A stretch of DNA of 64,000 nt from Actinomadura rudentiformis (GCF_008923185.1 NZ_WBMT01000010.1:295890-359889); one strand, 5' to 3'; positions 52,661 through 62,275 are shown, counted from the stretch's first letter. Program-made: numbers and translations. Notes: generated by a model not told the origin, from the sequence alone.

Positions 52661-53047
52661 CTACTCGGCGACCACGTCCGCGATAACACAGCTCACGTTG
52701 TCCGGCCCGCCGGAACGGTTGGCCAGGTCGATCAGCTCCCAGGCCGTCTGCGCAGAACCACCGGACAGCGCCCGCAGCAGTATCGACCGCTGCGGATGCG
52801 CCGTCGCCTCCTCCGGGGTGATGCGCCCCTCGTCGAGCATCGACTGGACGATCGTGTGGTCGTGGGTGATCCGGAACAGCTCACCCTCCCGCAGCAGGTA
52901 GGCGCGTGAATCGCCGATGTGGACCAGTGCCAGCCGCGAGCCCGTCCAGAGCATCGCGGTGAGCGTCGTTCCGGCGTCCTCACCGGCGACGTGATGAACG
53001 GCGCGTTCCGCCTGCTGGACGGCCTCCTCCAGCACCGTGAAGGTCAA
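52661..53047 (-). pseudogene. PP2C-family phosphatase remnant with N-terminal and internal deletions
   Basis: 128 residues. MTFTVLEEAVQQAERAVHHV, then AGTTLTAMLWTGSRLALVHI, GDSRAYLLREGELFRITHDH and HPQRSILLRALSG are unmistakably PP2C. The first ~70 residues that carry the metal-binding NED and DGMGG motifs are missing, and after RALSG the sequence jumps to ELIDLANRSGGPDNVSCVIA, skipping the ~60 residues that hold the SDG motif. Only some active-site residues remain, so activity is unlikely. It starts at TTG 53047, seven bases after the acetyltransferase stop. Confidence 0.75.
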
Positions 53048-53053
53048 CCGCTC

Positions 53054-54250
53054 CTAGAAGTCATCGTTCGTGTGCGGGGCAAGTGGGACGTCCAGGGCGG
53101 CATCGAAACGTCTGGCCGCCCCCGGCGTGTGCTCGGTGACCAGCCCGGCCCGAACGAGCCTCTGTACCTGGGTTCCGCCGAGGTAAACGGATCCAAGCTC
53201 CGACACGCCGAACGTGAGGTCGGGCTCATCCCCGGTGGTCTCGCCCGTCAGCCGCCAGCGCCCCTCGTTCGCGGGCAGCCTGGCGTCCTTGACCTCGATG
53301 ACCAGGCTCTCCTCGACCGCCCAGCTCCGCATCCGGAGCGCCGCCGGGACGTCGATCAGCCGCAGCCACAGCGCGCCCCAGTCCCCCTTGACCACGACCT
53401 GGTCCGGGTCGACGGTCAGCAGCGGGAGCAGGTCATCGACCGGCCTGCTGAACGCCTGGATCCGGCCGGTCAGGTCGATCGACGCGAGGAACCTCCACAG
53501 CGCGGCCTCCACCGCTGGAGTGTCGGCCTCCAGCTCCTCAAGCCGGACGATCCCGGGCGCGCCGGTCTCCTCGTTCTCCCCTCGCGTCCGGTAGATCGCG
53601 TAGCCGCCGCCCTCCAGCACCACGATCCGCAGCTCGCCGTAATCGTCCTGGCGCTCCTCCGCCGGGATCAGGATCGCCCGCTCCCACCATTCGGCGTCCC
53701 GGACAAGCCCGCCGGGCCGTCGCGCGATCGCCCGGGCGTGGATCGGCCCGAGCACCTCGGCCGCCTGGTCTCGCCCGATCAGCCGCAGCGGACGCGGATC
53801 GGCCTCGATGCGCAGCGCCAGCGGCCGGGAACTGTCGACTTCCAAGTGCAGGGAGCGATTGGCCAGGCCGAACCCGTACCGCCCGTAGATCCCCGCCTGC
53901 GACGCCCACAGCGCCGCCACCGGACGCCCCGCCTCGACCGCGTCGGCGTGCATCCGTTCCATCATGGCCGTGAGCACACCCCGGCGCCGGTGCGTCGGCA
54001 GCACCCCCACCCACGTGATCGCCGAGCAGTCCGGCACCGCCCCGGGCACGGCGAGCTTCATCGGCAGCGCCCCCAGCTGCCCGACAAGCGTGTCCCCCTC
54101 GTAAGCGCCGATCCGCTCGGACCGCCGCGGCATCCACAGGCTGCGTTCCCGCTGGTCGTCCTCGGTGCGGGAATGGAACACCATGTTGGCAAGGTCCAGC
54201 ATCCGTTCCAGATCGGACTCCGGGATCTCACGGATCTCTAGATCACCCAT
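53054..54250 (-). CDS. Eis-type GNAT N-acetyltransferase
   Basis: 398 residues. The N-terminal GNAT domain has ITWVGVLPTHRRRGVLTAMM (acetyl-CoA loop RRRGV) and QAGIYGRYGFGLAN; the C-terminus has an SCP2-like domain ending VYLGGTQVQRLVRAGLVTEH, with a free carboxyl (APHTNDDF) at the end. This is the Eis layout, seen in enzymes acetylating aminoglycosides or proteins at several amines. The true acceptor is unknown. The open frame upstream of ATG 54250 is not family-like. Confidence 0.85.
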   Translation of the reverse strand: MGDLEIREIPESDLERMLDLANMVFHSRTEDDQRERSLWMPRRSERIGAYEGDTLVGQLGALPMKLAVPGAVPDCSAITWVGVLPTHRRRGVLTAMMERMHADAVEAGRPVAALWASQAGIYGRYGFGLANRSLHLEVDSSRPLALRIEADPRPLRLIGRDQAAEVLGPIHARAIARRPGGLVRDAEWWERAILIPAEERQDDYGELRIVVLEGGGYAIYRTRGENEETGAPGIVRLEELEADTPAVEAALWRFLASIDLTGRIQAFSRPVDDLLPLLTVDPDQVVVKGDWGALWLRLIDVPAALRMRSWAVEESLVIEVKDARLPANEGRWRLTGETTGDEPDLTFGVSELGSVYLGGTQVQRLVRAGLVTEHTPGAARRFDAALDVPLAPHTNDDF

Positions 54251-54319
54251 GCGTCCACGGTAAGCGCGCGGCCCCCGCCGAGAGCAACCGGTTTTCCCGC
54301 TGACCAGCTCCAACATCCG

Positions 54320-56242
54320 TCAGTCCCGCTTGATGATTCCGGTCAGCCCGGCCACAACGGCCGTCGTGAGGATCCAGCCGGCAGTGATGAGCCCCCAGGA
54401 CCAGTACAGAGCCGCTCCCCCGGGATGCCACGCCTTCTGCTGGCCCAGGTCCACGATCGGGAGCAGCACATCGAGTGTGTAGGCGAACGCGTGAAAGGCG
54501 GGCCCCTTGGGATCAGCCTGTTCCATGTCCGCCCGGGAGAAGACCAGAGTCCCCGCCGCCAGCAGCCCTGCCAGCCAGACGGCGGCGAGCCACGTCCGGT
54601 AGCCGTAGCCCACGGTCAGGTAGAGCAGCCAATTGCCCAGCCTGCCGAACGGCCCCAGTACCTTACGCCGATGCCACTGCTTGGCGATCGCCACTCGCCT
54701 GGCGGCCTCTTCCCGCCCATCGCGCCGGTACGCCGCCGCAAGCTGGTCGTACGGCTGCGGCACATACCCCTCGGGCTGCTCAGCCAGTCGTCTCAGCCGC
54801 ATCCGTACGTCGATCTCGTCGTGTTCCAGAGTGCCGAACGTGAAGCCTCTCAGGGTGACTTGCGAGGGTGGCCAGCTCTCCACATCGTCGCGAAAGCTCT
54901 CAACCTGAACGTTGGTGAGAGCGATACCTCCACGGGGCGCGCACCCGAGCCTCAGCACCAGGGCGCGGGCGCGCACCGCCTCCAGATCCAGTGCCATGCC
55001 GTCGGGATCGGACAGCTCCGCGCCGATGAACGACAAGCGGCCACCCACCCGCGTGCCGGTCAGGGACAGCCGGCCCTCGGCCGCGAACCCGTCCCTGAAG
55101 AACAGGTTCTGGTCCACCACCATGCCAAGGCCGCCGAGCGCCTGGCCGCCGGAATCTGACAGCCGTGCCCCGTCAAACTCGATCTGCCCGCCGACATGCG
55201 CACCGTGCAAGCTGATCTCTCCCTGCGCGACGAAGCCGTTCCGGCACATCAGGTCACCGCCGACCTTGAGCCGTATGGCGTACAGCGCGCGGCCGCCGGC
55301 GTTGAGGAGCTGAGCAGCGGTCATGTCGCACACACCGCCCACCTGAGCGCCGACCAGACGCATCTCGCCCTCCGCGACGAAGCCGTCCCGGCAGAAGACC
55401 GATCGTTCGACGGTGAGCGCGTCCGCTTTGAGCACCAAGCCGCCCGGATTGGTGAGCCGCGCGCCGTCGAGAATGAGATGCCCTCCGATCTTGGCTCCGG
55501 CGAGCACCACCTCACCCTCGGCCTCCACGCTGCAAACGAGGTCCTGCTTGACCGTGAGTCCGTGCGCGTTCAGCGCCTGCCCAGCCGGATTGCTGAATAC
55601 GGCGCCCGACATATCCAGATGCCCCGCCTCACCGCCTGCGAGACTGACTCTGCCTTCCGCGCTGAACCCGTCCTTGCAGAGCACGTACTGCCCTACCGAC
55701 AGCCAGTTCCCCATCAGCGCGTTACCACCAGGATTGGACAGCCGTGCGCCGCTGAGCGACAACTGCCCGGCGATGCGAGCGCCGAGCAGCCGCATTTCGC
55801 CTTCGGCGACGAAGCCCTCCCAGCAGAACATCCCCTGCTCCACGATGAGCCGGTCCCCGTTCAGGGCCACCCCGCCAGGATTGGACAGGCGCGCGCCCCT
55901 CAGGGAGAGCTTTCCGCCGATATCGGCACCCAGCAGGTCTACGACACCTTCGGCCACGAAACCCTTGTTGAGCTCCAGGTTTCCGGTGGTCCGTAGTTGC
56001 TGTGCGGATAGTCCAGGCATTCGGCACCCGGGAAGGCGAAGCGCGGGTGCGGTGACCTCATCGAAATTGGGCGGCTCCTCAAAGACGCAGTCTTCCAACA
56101 CCAAGGGGCTGTCCAGCGTGCAGGCCTCCAGGTTGAAGGTGCCTGTGACGTGTGCGCCTTGGATCTTGAACGGGCCATGGCGTCCACCCTCAGGCGGCGC
56201 CATGAGCGTGTCCATCAACTGGTCGGCGCTGATTGATTCCAC
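54320..56242 (-). CDS. Membrane protein with seven ~49-residue beta-helix repeats (long copy)
   Basis: About 640 residues from GTG 56242. After ~80 residues, seven units of ~48-49 residues run head to tail, for example GFVAEGVVDLLGADIGGKLS with LRGARLSNPGGVALNGDRL, then GFVAEGEMRLLGARIAGQLS with LSGARLSNPGGNALMGNWL; a Gly-rich right-handed beta-helix is likely. The C-terminal ~190 residues contain SPEGY/QPYDQLA-type motifs (EQPEGYVPQPYDQLAAAYRR) and three transmembrane helices. The relatives I recall in Streptomyces are named 'membrane-associated oxidoreductase', but no oxidoreductase motif is visible. It lacks the family's usual first ~20 residues, so the start is uncertain. Confidence 0.7.
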   Translation of the reverse strand: MESISADQLMDTLMAPPEGGRHGPFKIQGAHVTGTFNLEACTLDSPLVLEDCVFEEPPNFDEVTAPALRLPGCRMPGLSAQQLRTTGNLELNKGFVAEGVVDLLGADIGGKLSLRGARLSNPGGVALNGDRLIVEQGMFCWEGFVAEGEMRLLGARIAGQLSLSGARLSNPGGNALMGNWLSVGQYVLCKDGFSAEGRVSLAGGEAGHLDMSGAVFSNPAGQALNAHGLTVKQDLVCSVEAEGEVVLAGAKIGGHLILDGARLTNPGGLVLKADALTVERSVFCRDGFVAEGEMRLVGAQVGGVCDMTAAQLLNAGGRALYAIRLKVGGDLMCRNGFVAQGEISLHGAHVGGQIEFDGARLSDSGGQALGGLGMVVDQNLFFRDGFAAEGRLSLTGTRVGGRLSFIGAELSDPDGMALDLEAVRARALVLRLGCAPRGGIALTNVQVESFRDDVESWPPSQVTLRGFTFGTLEHDEIDVRMRLRRLAEQPEGYVPQPYDQLAAAYRRDGREEAARRVAIAKQWHRRKVLGPFGRLGNWLLYLTVGYGYRTWLAAVWLAGLLAAGTLVFSRADMEQADPKGPAFHAFAYTLDVLLPIVDLGQQKAWHPGGAALYWSWGLITAGWILTTAVVAGLTGIIKRD

Positions 56243-56286
56243 GTGAGGACGGAACCACGACGGAAGGCCAGGCGTCCCTTTTTCTG

Positions 56287-58128
56287 GTGGACGAGAATGG
56301 TTTGAACGAAGCTGAGCGTTTGGTGTGGCGGGCTTTCCCGGTTGGCGAACGCGTCCAGCTGGATGGAGCCGAGGTGCGTGGCGAGGTGCTCGCCGCGCTG
56401 CTTCTCGGCGCTGTGCCACCGCGACCCGGATACGCCTCCGGGATCTGGTTGCGCGGCGCGCGCGTCACTGGGCGGCTCCGGTTGAAGGGCGCCGTGGCCG
56501 AGGCCGGTTTGCACTGCACGGACTGCGAGTTCGACGACAAGGTCGAGTTCGTTGACGCCAACCTGCGCACGCTGCGGATCGAGCGTTGCCGCCTTCCCCG
56601 GCTCGTCTGCTCGCGGCTTCACCTGGACGGACTGCTCAACCTGGAGGGCTCGGAGATCGAGCAGGGGTTGTGGCTGGACGGCGCACGCGTCGGCGGACCA
56701 CTGCTGATGAACGAGATGCGCCTCGGCCCGGTGCTCGCCGACAAGCTCACCGTGGAGGGGCGGCTGGACGCCCGGAACCTCAAGGTGCAAGGCGAATTCC
56801 GCGCCCACAACGCGCACATCGGCGGCAGCCTGCACCTGGGCGGTGCGCAGATGAGCAACCCCGGTGGGATCGCGATGAGCCTGGGCGGCATCACTGTCGA
56901 GGGTGGGGTCTGGTGCTGGCGCGGATTCGAGGCGGAGGGAACGCTCCGCCTGGTCGGCGCCACCTTCACGGCCAACCTGACCCTGGACGGAGCGCGCCTG
57001 AGCCAGCCGGGTGAGGGCACGGCCCTCAACCTGGACCGGGCGTCGATCGGACACCTGATCGCGCACGACCTCCAGGTCGAAGCGGGGCAGGTCAGCATGC
57101 GCGGGACGCAGGTCAGCGGTGGTGTCGACATGCGTGGCGCGGTGCTGGCGGGCGATGGCCCGGACGAGCCGGTCCTGGCGATCGACAACGCGACCATGGC
57201 CTACCTCGAACTCAGGAACATCCGTGCTTCGGGCGAGGTCATGATCCGTGCCTGCCGGGTCGAGAACCGCATCTGGCTGAGTGGCGCCGAAGTCCGCAAT
57301 CCCGAAGGTAACGCCGTGCGCCTGAACAGGACGGAGGTCGGGGCCGATGTCTTCTGCCGCGATCTCACCCTGGAGGGCACGCTGAGGCTCTCCCGCTCAC
57401 GGATCGGGGGCGTCTTGGAACTCGAGGACGTGCGGCTTTCGGGGGCCGCCAGCACACTGATCTACGGCCATGCCCTTCAAGCGGGCGAGTTCAAGCTCAT
57501 CCCCGCCCAGCCCGTTCGAGGCACGGTCTTCCTGAATCACGCCCAGATCGGCGTGCTGCACGACGACCCTGTCTCATGGCCCACCGAGTTGGTCCTGACC
57601 GGTACGCGGTACGACGCGCTGGAGCCCCGGCTGCCTGCAGGAGAGCGGTTGCGATGGCTGACGCGGAGTCCGGAGGGGTACGAGTCGCAGCCGTACGAGC
57701 AGCTCGCCAACTACTACGCTGCCACCGGGCAGAACGCGGACGCGCGCAAGGTGTTGTACGCCAAGGAGCGTCATCGGCAGGCCACCGAGACCCGGATGAT
57801 CCGGGTGTGGAGCCGGCTCCAGGACATCACCACTGGATACGGGTACCGGCCGTGGCGTGCGCTGTTGTGGTTGGGCGTGCTGCTGACCGTGGGCGGCCTC
57901 GTCTACGGGTTCTCTCCGCCGGCGCCGCTCAAGCGGGATGAGGCACCGCATTTCAACCCGGTGATCTACACACTCGATCTGCTGATCCCGATCGTCGATC
58001 TCGGGCAGGAACGCGCGTTCAACCCCGCGGGCGCGCACCAGTGGCTCTCCTACACGCTGGTCGCCGCGGGCTGGGTGCTCACCGCCACCGTCGCGGCGGG
58101 CGCGGCGCGGATCGTCAGCCGGCGCTGA
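56287..58128 (+). CDS. Membrane protein with beta-helix repeats (short copy, divergent paralogue)
   Basis: About 613 residues from GTG 56287. It begins LNEAERLVWRAFPVGERVQL, the normal family N-terminus, then has fewer, less regular repeats (GFEAEGTLRLVGATFTANLT, LDGARLSQPGEGTALNL, LTLEGTLRLSRSRIGGVLEL). The C-terminal domain matches its partner: SPEGYESQPYEQLANYYAAT, GYGYRPWRALLWLGVLLTVG and LDLLIPIVDLGQERAFNPAG. Start positions 56233 (TTG) or 56299 (TTG) are alternatives. It is divergent from the long copy with only ~45 bp between, and its 3' end overlaps the monooxygenase by 14 bp. Confidence 0.7.
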   Translation: MDENGLNEAERLVWRAFPVGERVQLDGAEVRGEVLAALLLGAVPPRPGYASGIWLRGARVTGRLRLKGAVAEAGLHCTDCEFDDKVEFVDANLRTLRIERCRLPRLVCSRLHLDGLLNLEGSEIEQGLWLDGARVGGPLLMNEMRLGPVLADKLTVEGRLDARNLKVQGEFRAHNAHIGGSLHLGGAQMSNPGGIAMSLGGITVEGGVWCWRGFEAEGTLRLVGATFTANLTLDGARLSQPGEGTALNLDRASIGHLIAHDLQVEAGQVSMRGTQVSGGVDMRGAVLAGDGPDEPVLAIDNATMAYLELRNIRASGEVMIRACRVENRIWLSGAEVRNPEGNAVRLNRTEVGADVFCRDLTLEGTLRLSRSRIGGVLELEDVRLSGAASTLIYGHALQAGEFKLIPAQPVRGTVFLNHAQIGVLHDDPVSWPTELVLTGTRYDALEPRLPAGERLRWLTRSPEGYESQPYEQLANYYAATGQNADARKVLYAKERHRQATETRMIRVWSRLQDITTGYGYRPWRALLWLGVLLTVGGLVYGFSPPAPLKRDEAPHFNPVIYTLDLLIPIVDLGQERAFNPAGAHQWLSYTLVAAGWVLTATVAAGAARIVSRR

Positions 58129-59614
58129 CCCGGGTCGTGTAGTCGTAGTCGGCGAGAGGGAACGACCGGCTGCGGCGGCGAGCGGCCGCCACCGACGACG
58201 GGCGCTGCCAGGGCGCGTCGCCGTGCTCGTCGAAGTAGTAGCTGTTGGCGGTCGCGCAGTTGCCGTTGTGGAAGACGGTGCCGGGCATCCGCTGTGCGAC
58301 CCAGCTCATGTAGCGGTCGTGGGCCTCCTGGCGGACTTCCGCGCGGGTCACGCCGCGGCGGCGGGCCTCGCCGATGACGCGCAGGGCGTGGCTGATCTGC
58401 GCGTCGATCATCTGGAACCAGGACAGGCCGATGTTGCCGTACGGCCCGGGAACGAGGAAGAGATTGGGAAAGCCCGGCACGGCGGCTCCCTCGTACGACT
58501 GCCGCCGGTTCTGCTTCCAGAACGCGGTCAGCTCGACGCCCTCCCGGCCGACGATGGGGAACGAGATGTCGAACACCTTGAAGCCCGTCGCGAGGATGAG
58601 CGTGTCGATCTCGCGCTCCGTCCCGTCCACGGTGCGGATTCCCTGGGTGGTGACACGGTCGATGCCGGTGGTCACCAGGTCGACGTTGCCGCGGTTGAAC
58701 GTGCGCCAGTAGTCGTTGGAGAACGAGGGACGCTTGCACCCGAAGCCGTACTTGGGCGTGAGGTCCGCTCGGAGCGCGGGGTCCTTCACCTGGCTCTTGA
58801 GGTGGCGCAGGCATCTGCGTTCGATCGCCTTGACAAGCGGCTCGACGCGGCGGTGGTGGACGACGCCGGCGACGATGACCTCGACGGCGGTGGTGGTGAC
58901 GAAGCGCGTCGCCCTCTGCGTCGCGGGCACCCGGCGGAAGAGCTCCTGGACGGGACGCGGCAGGCGCGGGTCGAACTTGGGGTACACCCAGATCGGTGTC
59001 CGCTGGTAGACGTCCAGGCGGGCCACCCGGCCCGCGATCTCAGGGATGATCTGGAGGGCCGTCGCGCCGGTGCCGATGACCGCCACGCGCTCGCCGGTCA
59101 GGTCGTGGTCGTGGTCCCAGCGGGCGGTGTGCACGGTGTGACCGGTGAAGTCGTCCAGGCCGTCGATCTCGGGGAAGCTCGGAGTGGTCAACGCTCCCTG
59201 GCAGGACAGCAGGTAGCGCCCGGTGACGGTACCCCCGTCCGCCAGCTCCACACGCCACATGTCATTGGTTTCGTCGAACTGCGCGGCCACGACGGTGGTG
59301 TTGAGGCGGACGTGCGGCATGATGCCGTACTTGCGGACGCAGTGGTCGGCGTAGTCCTTGATCTCTGGGCCCTTGGCGTACAGCCGTGACCAGGTCGGTC
59401 TCGGCTCGAACGCGAACGAGTAGGTCGGCGAGGGGATGTCGACCGACAGCCCCGGATAGGTGTTGTCGCGCCACGTTCCGCCGATGTCCCCGGCGCGTTC
59501 CAGCAGCACGAAGTCGTGCACGCCGGCGCGCTTCAGGGCGATGCCCGCGCCGATCCCCGCGAATCCGGCGCCCACGATGACCACCTCGTGGTCAGGGCTG
59601 GTGGTCTCGGTCAT
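58115..59614 (-). CDS. Flavin-binding monooxygenase (Baeyer-Villiger type)
   Basis: 499 residues. FAD-binding VVIVGAGFAGIGAGIALKRA, the NADP-binding VAVIGTGATALQIIPEIAGR and the Baeyer-Villiger fingerprint FTGHTVHTARWD (FxGxxxHxxxWD) are all present. DIGGTWRDNTYPGLSVDIPS is the conserved flavin contact. It should insert oxygen into ketones using FAD and NADPH; the natural substrate is not known. ATG 59614 has GGGAGG eight bases upstream. Confidence 0.9.
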   Translation of the reverse strand: MTETTSPDHEVVIVGAGFAGIGAGIALKRAGVHDFVLLERAGDIGGTWRDNTYPGLSVDIPSPTYSFAFEPRPTWSRLYAKGPEIKDYADHCVRKYGIMPHVRLNTTVVAAQFDETNDMWRVELADGGTVTGRYLLSCQGALTTPSFPEIDGLDDFTGHTVHTARWDHDHDLTGERVAVIGTGATALQIIPEIAGRVARLDVYQRTPIWVYPKFDPRLPRPVQELFRRVPATQRATRFVTTTAVEVIVAGVVHHRRVEPLVKAIERRCLRHLKSQVKDPALRADLTPKYGFGCKRPSFSNDYWRTFNRGNVDLVTTGIDRVTTQGIRTVDGTEREIDTLILATGFKVFDISFPIVGREGVELTAFWKQNRRQSYEGAAVPGFPNLFLVPGPYGNIGLSWFQMIDAQISHALRVIGEARRRGVTRAEVRQEAHDRYMSWVAQRMPGTVFHNGNCATANSYYFDEHGDAPWQRPSSVAAARRRSRSFPLADYDYTTRVSAG

Positions 59615-59741
59615 AAAGCACGCCTCCCAGGATCGCCGCAATTCTACACATAGTCCAATAACTCCGGGATGTGGCGTTCATCATGCACGATCGGCAGGCC
59701 GCCCCTAAGATCAACTTTCCTATCCAGGAGGGGTGTTTTCT

Positions 59742-61187
59742 TTGCGTCGTACATGGATGTACGCATCCGCCGGGCTTGTCCTGTCCGGCTCGCTGCTCGC
59801 CTGCAGCGCCGAGACGCCGGCCGGCAAGGTCAGCGCGGTGCAGGCCGCGCCCAAGCTCCCTAAGGGCAAGGTCAGCCCGGTAGCCAAGAACCTCCGGGCG
59901 ACGCTCGACAAGCTGCGGCTCCAGGAGGTCCTGGACACCGCGCCGCCCGGCAGCGCCCAGGCCCGTTCGCTCGGCAACCCGGTCGACAAGGAGGCGCAGA
60001 CCACGACGGACCGCGCCCGCCTGCTCGCCGCCGCCCCGGCCGCCAAGCCGATCGTCCAGCAGCCCCAGGTCGACGCGACCGTCCTCGAGCTCGACCGGCG
60101 CGGCCGCCCGGTCTCCTCCGGCACCGTGCTGATGAGCCCCGCCTACAAGAACGGCGTGGCGATCCCGGTCGACCGGAACTTCACCGCCAAGGACGTTCGC
60201 TGGCGGCAGTGGGACGACAAGGGCTGGTACGCCAACAAGGGCCAGGGCACGATCGACGTCGTCCCCGGCCGCGAGAAGGCCACCGTCGACCACATGCTCA
60301 ACTACCCGGCGTCCGTCCTGAAGCTGATGGTCAACTTCGGCGTCCTGCGCCTGGCGGACCAGGGCAAGGTCAAGCTGGACGAGACGTTCGACTACAAGCC
60401 CGACCCCGTCAGCCCGCTCTGCGGCGGCGCCACCGCCAAGACCGTCCGGCAGTACATCGACGAGTCGCTCACCTGGTCGTCCAACGGCGCGTCCTGCGCA
60501 CTCGTCAAGCTCCTGCACGAACGCGGCGGCATCGACCCCCTCAACCAGACGTTCCAGGACTTCGGGCTGCAGACCCTCCAGCTCAAGGGCACCAACCCCG
60601 CCAACGGCGGCCGGTGGTCCAACTCCATCACGATGAGCTCCCTGGACACCGCCAAGCTCCTGGCGCTCGTCAACGGCGCCCCCGGCAAGGTCTGGACGGC
60701 CCCCAACGGCAAGCCGGTCACGAGCAAGGTCCTGTCCCCCGCGTCCCGCAAGCTCTTCATGTCGAAGCTGGGCCAGCAGGGCTACAACGACATGTTGTCG
60801 ACCACCAACTGGTGCGGCGGCACATACCCCGCACCGGGCATCCCGCAGGTGACCCCGTCCCGGTGGATCGGCAAGGACGGCACCGTCACCGTCAACGCCT
60901 CCAAGTTCGGCCGTGACGTACGCCCGTGCAACAAGAAGGCCGAGGTCCGCTTCTCCCACAAGACCGGCTGGGTCAACAACACCGCGAGCGACGCCGGAAT
61001 CGTCCGCGCCCTCCCGGGCAAGGGCGGCCGCACCTACATCGTCGTGGTCTTCTCCAACCTCGGCACCCAGTACGTCGACGCCAACCGCCCCTCCACCCCG
61101 CCCGGCATCTACCCGTTCTCCTACACCGAGAAGTTCGCCAAGCTCGGCCGCGCCATCGACACCTACGAAAAGAAGCGCCGCCGCTAA
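59742..61187 (+). CDS. Lipoprotein serine hydrolase, class A beta-lactamase/DD-peptidase-like
   Basis: 481 residues from TTG 59742, with AGGAGGGG seven bases upstream. A lipobox (SGSLLACSAE) indicates membrane anchoring after Cys processing. The penicillin-binding-type motifs are SxxK (NYPASVLKLMVNFG), SxN-like (TWSSNGASCALVKL) and KTG (FSHKTGWVNNTASDAGI). The Glu166 region of true beta-lactamases is not evident, so it may be a peptidoglycan-modifying enzyme or a penicillin-binding lipoprotein. The sequence is rich in Lys/Pro. Confidence 0.8.
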   Translation: MRRTWMYASAGLVLSGSLLACSAETPAGKVSAVQAAPKLPKGKVSPVAKNLRATLDKLRLQEVLDTAPPGSAQARSLGNPVDKEAQTTTDRARLLAAAPAAKPIVQQPQVDATVLELDRRGRPVSSGTVLMSPAYKNGVAIPVDRNFTAKDVRWRQWDDKGWYANKGQGTIDVVPGREKATVDHMLNYPASVLKLMVNFGVLRLADQGKVKLDETFDYKPDPVSPLCGGATAKTVRQYIDESLTWSSNGASCALVKLLHERGGIDPLNQTFQDFGLQTLQLKGTNPANGGRWSNSITMSSLDTAKLLALVNGAPGKVWTAPNGKPVTSKVLSPASRKLFMSKLGQQGYNDMLSTTNWCGGTYPAPGIPQVTPSRWIGKDGTVTVNASKFGRDVRPCNKKAEVRFSHKTGWVNNTASDAGIVRALPGKGGRTYIVVVFSNLGTQYVDANRPSTPPGIYPFSYTEKFAKLGRAIDTYEKKRRR

Positions 61188-61239
61188 AACGGCGGACGGT
61201 CGGACGACCTCCGCAGGCCCGCTGGGCGCCGGCATGACC

Positions 61240-61880
61240 GGCGCCCAGCGTCCAGCCGAACACAACGAACGTCCCTTCGCGAAGCGCCCTCGCCACTGAG
61301 GCTGCGAGATTCGCCGCGCCCGCGAGGGCCATGGGGATGGCGTTCGCCGAGCACTGCCCGGAGCCGCCAGCAGGTGGCATCCCCAGACCCGCCGCTGACT
61401 CGTGATCGCCACAGACCCCCAGGTCGGCGGCCACGGCAGAGTGCCACCTCGTTGAATGCCCTTGCCTCATTCGGCTCTCCAGCAAGACGCCGCAGGACGG
61501 CAAGGTTGCCCCTGCAGCCATGCGTGTAGGGGTGTGCGTCACCGTAGAGCTTCGTGTGTTCTTCCAGGTCTTCCACAGCGACGACGGCCGCGGATTCGAC
61601 GCACCAGGCGCTGGAAAGGCAGATGGCGGAGAGCGAATCAGGATGAGCAGAGCCAGTGTGCGCCTGCACCTTTCCAGCACATCCCCTGCGAACTCCAAGG
61701 AACGCTGACCGTCACCCACCAGGCGATGGAAGGTCCTTGGCGATACGCAGGGCCAGCGGGTACTTCGGCCCCAGATGCTCGACGGCGGGGCCGATCGAGC
61801 ACATTCACTGGTGACTCCGCGCACTGCTCGTAGAGGAGCCGGCAGCACCGGCGGAAACGCCCGAGGTTGCCCCCACGACC
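61240..61880 (-). pseudogene. Decayed tetratricopeptide-repeat gene
   Basis: No single frame is open, but three minus-strand frames together read like C-terminal TPR units: NLGRFRRCCRLLYEQCAE, then EHLGPKYPLALRIAKDL, HTGSAHPDSLSAICLSSAWC, EEHTKLYGDAHPYTHGCRGN with LAVLRRLAGEPNEARAFNE, and ALAGAANLAASVARA. The switching frames point to several small indels. The GPxxPLAL and GDAHPxT signatures resemble the TPR repeats found in large actinobacterial regulators. It adjoins an insertion sequence. Outside these fragments, 61188-62149 shows nothing else recognisable. Confidence 0.6.
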
Positions 61881-62149
61881 AGAAACGGGCAGCGACGATT
61901 CCCGCTCTCACCACGATGTGGAGAGGGACCTCCAACCGCCCCCGGCGGCGTGAAGTCTCCAAGGTCCCCAGACCGACAGCCATGATCAACCACGCCCGCC
62001 CCCCGTTATGTTCTTCGTGGTCCTGCAAGAGGGCCGCTGACCTCTGGCCCCGGCATGACTTGTCCCCCCTGTTCCCCCTGTCGATCCGATGACCTGGGGG
62101 GTGGTGTCACCGGGCCCGAGAGGTGTCGTCGGAGACGCTGATGCAAGGT

Positions 62150-62196
62150 CCGACCACCGTCTGGTCGGGCGCAACGCTCGGCTGCTTGCAAGCGGC
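62150..62196 (+). ncRNA. Candidate IS110 bridge-RNA-like hairpins upstream of the transposase
   Basis: CCGACCA-CCGTC-TGGTCGG (62150-62168, perfect 7-bp stem) is followed by GCTGCT-TGCA-AGCGGC (62181-62196, with one G-T pair). They lie 80-125 bp before the transposase start, where IS110-group elements are known to encode a structured bridge RNA. No target- or donor-guide loops can be matched here, so this is a position-based suggestion only. Confidence 0.35.
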
Positions 62197-62275
62197 AGGT
62201 CTGCATAACGTGGATGCGCGAGTACGGCACCAACGCCGAGGCCGGTATCTGGAACTTCCTTCCAGGGATGGTGGA

